Of a stretch of DNA of 43,085 nt, positions 40,755-43,085 are shown in pieces. The position numbers and the translations under genes are program-made. Within the stretch, counting starts at the first letter, position 1. Every line of letters starts with the position of its first letter. The notes below the pieces were generated by a model. It did no database searches. It saw only the letters and a list, made by a program, of their open reading frames with translations, and was not told where the DNA came from. Location of the stretch: assembly GCA_023415145.1 (NCBI GenBank), contig JAEZLW010000133.1, positions 1-43,085 on the forward strand. The letters run 5' to 3'. The DNA comes from Bacillota bacterium (GTDB lineage Bacteria; Bacillota; Clostridia; Christensenellales; Aristaeellaceae).

Positions 40755-41675
40755 ATGAAACAGTATCCAGGCGGGGTATGGCCTGTCATGCTCACGCCCT
40801 TCAACCGGGACGGATCGGTTGATGAAGGCGGTTTGCGCGCTTTGGTGGACTGGTATATTCATGCAGGGGTGGACGGGTTGTTTGCGTCCTGCCAATCCAG
40901 TGAAATATTCAATATGGATTTTGAAGAACGCATGCGCATTGCCCGCATCACCGTGGACCAGGCGGCCGGGCGGGTGCCCGTTGTAGGCTCCGGGTTTACT
41001 GATTATGAACCTAACGATCAGTTACGCAGCATCAAGGCCATGGCGGATACAGGTGTTGATGCCGTGATCCTATTAACCAACCGGCTGGCGTTGGAAGATG
41101 AGGATGACTCGATTCTTCTCCATCGCCTGTTTCATCTGCTGGATCATTTGGATCCGGCCCTGCCGCTGGGGCTTTATGAATGCCCGCAGCCCTACAAGCG
41201 CCTTTTGAGCCTTCCGGTGATCAGAAAGGTCGCCGATACATCACGTTTTTATTTCCTGAAGGATACCTGCTGCGATGCGGCCACGATCAAGCAGCGGCTT
41301 TTGGCAATTGCCGGATCACCTTTCCAATTGTACAACGCCAATACCACCACTCTGCTTAGGTCCCTGCGCGATGGAGCGCCAGGCTATTCAGGCATCATGG
41401 CCAATTTCCATCCACAGGCTTATGTATGGCTCACCCGTCATATAAATCACCCAAAAGCCGATCTGGTGCAAGCGCTGCTGACATGCGCTTCACAAATAGA
41501 ACGTCAATGCTATCCCGTAAATGCCAAGTATCACCTGAGCGCTATTGAGAAGCTGCCTGTCACGACCTTTACCCGTACCAAACCGGACACTCTGCTGACA
41601 GAAACATTCCGGGACGAGGTTCGGCAAATGGATCAATTGATACAGGCTGTTTTCCCGGAATGGAGCCGCCTATGA
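40755..41675 (+). CDS. DapA/NanA-family lyase or aldolase
   Basis: A 306-residue class I aldolase-fold protein. The Schiff-base Lys is K169 in YFLKDTCCD and the catalytic Tyr Y141 in LGLYECPQP. The usual G-T/S-T-G-E substrate loop is replaced by CQSSE (46-50), so true dihydrodipicolinate synthase activity is unlikely; 2-keto-3-deoxy sugar acid or sialic-acid-like lyase activity fits better. The ATG at 40755 follows AAGGAGGAAGACGGTT. It is followed by a GntR/FCD regulator and a TRAP binding protein, a typical sugar-acid catabolic group. Confidence 0.87.
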   Translation: MKQYPGGVWPVMLTPFNRDGSVDEGGLRALVDWYIHAGVDGLFASCQSSEIFNMDFEERMRIARITVDQAAGRVPVVGSGFTDYEPNDQLRSIKAMADTGVDAVILLTNRLALEDEDDSILLHRLFHLLDHLDPALPLGLYECPQPYKRLLSLPVIRKVADTSRFYFLKDTCCDAATIKQRLLAIAGSPFQLYNANTTTLLRSLRDGAPGYSGIMANFHPQAYVWLTRHINHPKADLVQALLTCASQIERQCYPVNAKYHLSAIEKLPVTTFTRTKPDTLLTETFRDEVRQMDQLIQAVFPEWSRL

Positions 41676-42421
41676 GCCTGCCGTCGGGCCTGAGCGCCAT
41701 CGATTTGAATACAGCCCACCTATATGAACAGGTGGCCGACCTGCTAGAGCATGAAATTCTCAACTCCTACAAGGACGGTGACCGTTTGCCCAGCGAGCTT
41801 TCCCTGGCTGATACCTTTCGGGTCAGCCGTACCGTCATCAGGGAAGCCCTCAAGCTTTTGCGCGAACGCGGCCTGGTAGACCTTCGCCGGGGAAGCGCGG
41901 CACTGGTCACAAGACCGGAAGCCCGCAATCTTTCGGCCGTGATCAGCCGCATCATCCAGCTCAACGGCATCGATTACAATGATATCTACGATGTCCGTAT
42001 CATGGTGGAGGTCACCTGTATCCGCCTGGCGGCTGTTCGTGCCACCAGTGAGGACTTATGTGCCATGAAGGAGCAACTGATGCTGCTCAAAGACCGAAAT
42101 CTGGTGCCGGAAGTTCGCCGGGACGCAGACTATGCTTTCCATCTGCTCATCGCAAGGGCCGCAGGCAATCGCCTGCAGGTGGTGCTTCTGGAAACCCTAT
42201 CGCACATCTTCAGGGAAATGATGAACGCCGGCATCTTCGTTCAGGGCGGCATTGATGACGCAATCCAACGCCACACCAAGATTTACGACGCTTTGGTTGC
42301 CCGCGACGCGGACCTGGCCGAGATTGCCATGCGGGAGCATCTGGAACAGTCCCGCCGTCATGTGGCCCAGTACCAGGCCTCGTTGCCCACTGAACCCATC
42401 CGCCAGGGTGCGGATCAATAA
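41672..42421 (+). CDS. GntR-family regulator with FCD domain (FadR subfamily)
   Basis: A 249-residue regulator. The N-terminal winged helix has LYEQVADLLEHEILNSYKDG, RLPSELSLADTFRVSRTVIR and EALKLLRERGLVD; from about residue 90 an all-helical FCD domain follows with metal-ligand residues in DYAFHLLIARAAGN, HIFREM and HTKIYDAL. Such proteins usually sense sugar acids or carboxylates and repress their own operon. The ATG at 41672 follows GGAGCCGCCT and overlaps the aldolase stop; the ATG at 41660 is an alternative. The operator at 40593-40619 is its likely target. Confidence 0.92.
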   Translation: MSLPSGLSAIDLNTAHLYEQVADLLEHEILNSYKDGDRLPSELSLADTFRVSRTVIREALKLLRERGLVDLRRGSAALVTRPEARNLSAVISRIIQLNGIDYNDIYDVRIMVEVTCIRLAAVRATSEDLCAMKEQLMLLKDRNLVPEVRRDADYAFHLLIARAAGNRLQVVLLETLSHIFREMMNAGIFVQGGIDDAIQRHTKIYDALVARDADLAEIAMREHLEQSRRHVAQYQASLPTEPIRQGADQ

Positions 42422-42438
42422 TAAAGGAGGTCTCCCAA

Positions 42439-43085
42439 ATGAAGAAACTCGCAACCCTCTTGCTGGCCCTGACCCTTGTTGTCGCCTCATCCCGGCCGCG
42501 GTAGCTGATGATGCCCCTGTGAAGCTTACCGTAACGCTGACAGCCGTCTCTACCGACACGCACGCCAAAGCCATGCAGGTCTTCAAGGAAAAAGTAGAGG
42601 AAATCTCCAATGGCAACATCACCGTCGATCTGTATACCGACGCCGTCCTTTTCACCCAGGAAGAGGAATTGCTGGCAGTGGTAGGCGGTGACGCCGACAT
42701 GACGTTGACCAGCGCATCCTGGCTTACCACCGGTTCACCGTGGATCTCCATGTTCACCGCCGGCTACGTGTTCAAAAACTATCAGCACATGACCAATGTG
42801 CTCAACGGCGAAATCGGTCAAGGTGTCTTCCAGCGCGTAGCGGATGAGCAAGGCCTCCTGCCTCTTGCGGCATTCTATCTGGGCAGCCGCCAAATCTCCC
42901 TGTCCAAGGACATGGCAGTGATGACTCCCGAAGACTTAAGTGGCGTCAACCTGCGCATGCCCAATACGGAAGCCTGGTTGTTCCTGGGCCGCGCTCTGGG
43001 TGCCAATCCTACGCCCATCTCTTTCTCCGAGCTGTATCTGGCACTGCAGACCGGCGTGGTGGACGGACAGGATAATCCCCTACCC
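42439..43085 (+). pseudogene. TRAP transporter substrate-binding protein (DctP family), frameshifted and cut by the window edge
   Basis: The ATG at 42439, after AAAGGAGGTCTCCCAA, starts a signal peptide MKKLATLLLALTLVV that hits a TAG at 42502. One base restored near 42484 would join it to an open frame from 42486: LIPAAVADDAPVKLTVTLTA, then the DctP segments AKAMQVFKEKVEEISNGNI and GVNLRMPNTEAWLFLGRALG up to the window end. DctP proteins bind organic acids for TRAP importers. The mature part is undamaged, so this may be a recent mutation or a sequencing error (for example GTCGGCC read as GTCGCC). The 3' end and the membrane subunits lie outside. Confidence 0.85.

Overview
The window comes from an endospore-forming, Gram-positive bacterium of the Clostridia. 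Sporulation genes are spread through it: spoIIE, a GerMN-domain protein, three alpha/beta-type small acid-soluble spore proteins (SASPs) and two CotF-family coat proteins. It also has Firmicutes-style regulation: a tryptophan T-box, an L10 leader, strong Shine-Dalgarno sites and consensus sigma-A promoters. The DNA is fairly GC-rich for the class. The genus cannot be fixed from sequence reading alone.

Left part (1-24.8 kb, almost all on the minus strand). Two tRNA-Met genes are followed by an alpha/beta hydrolase and spoIIE, then a 0.55-kb gene-free stretch holding a degenerate structured repeat. Next is a four-gene polar amino-acid ABC transporter behind a consensus promoter. After it comes a six-gene operon: a D-amino-acid aminotransferase, a DUF4392 (D-glutamate cyclase-type) protein, 5-oxoprolinase subunits PxpB and PxpC, a DUF1445 protein and PxpA. 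Together these look like a route from D-amino acids or D-glutamate through 5-oxoproline to glutamate. A LacI-type regulator, a maltodextrin-type ABC importer and a secreted GH13 amylase form the next operon. An argCJBDF arginine operon with a candidate ARG box closes this part.

Middle part (24.8-34 kb). A trpXYZ-type ABC transporter sits behind a T-box leader whose specifier appears to be TGG (Trp). It is followed by a YfcE-like phosphoesterase, an RNase PH / RdgB fusion protein, a GerMN-domain protein, rqcH, a GNAT acetyltransferase and pyrE.

Right part (34-43 kb). Three tandem SASP genes precede rplJ-rplL behind an L10 leader; rpoB does not follow. Next are another copy of the structured repeat, degV with a DUF3592-like membrane protein, a tRNA-Arg, a secreted esterase and two short CotF-family genes. 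The window ends with a DapA-family aldolase/lyase, a GntR/FCD regulator and a TRAP-type binding protein. The last is cut by the window edge and carries an apparent one-base frameshift in its signal peptide.

The items most worth a second look are the D-amino-acid/5-oxoproline operon, the dispersed structured repeat with compensating stem changes, and the frameshifted TRAP gene.
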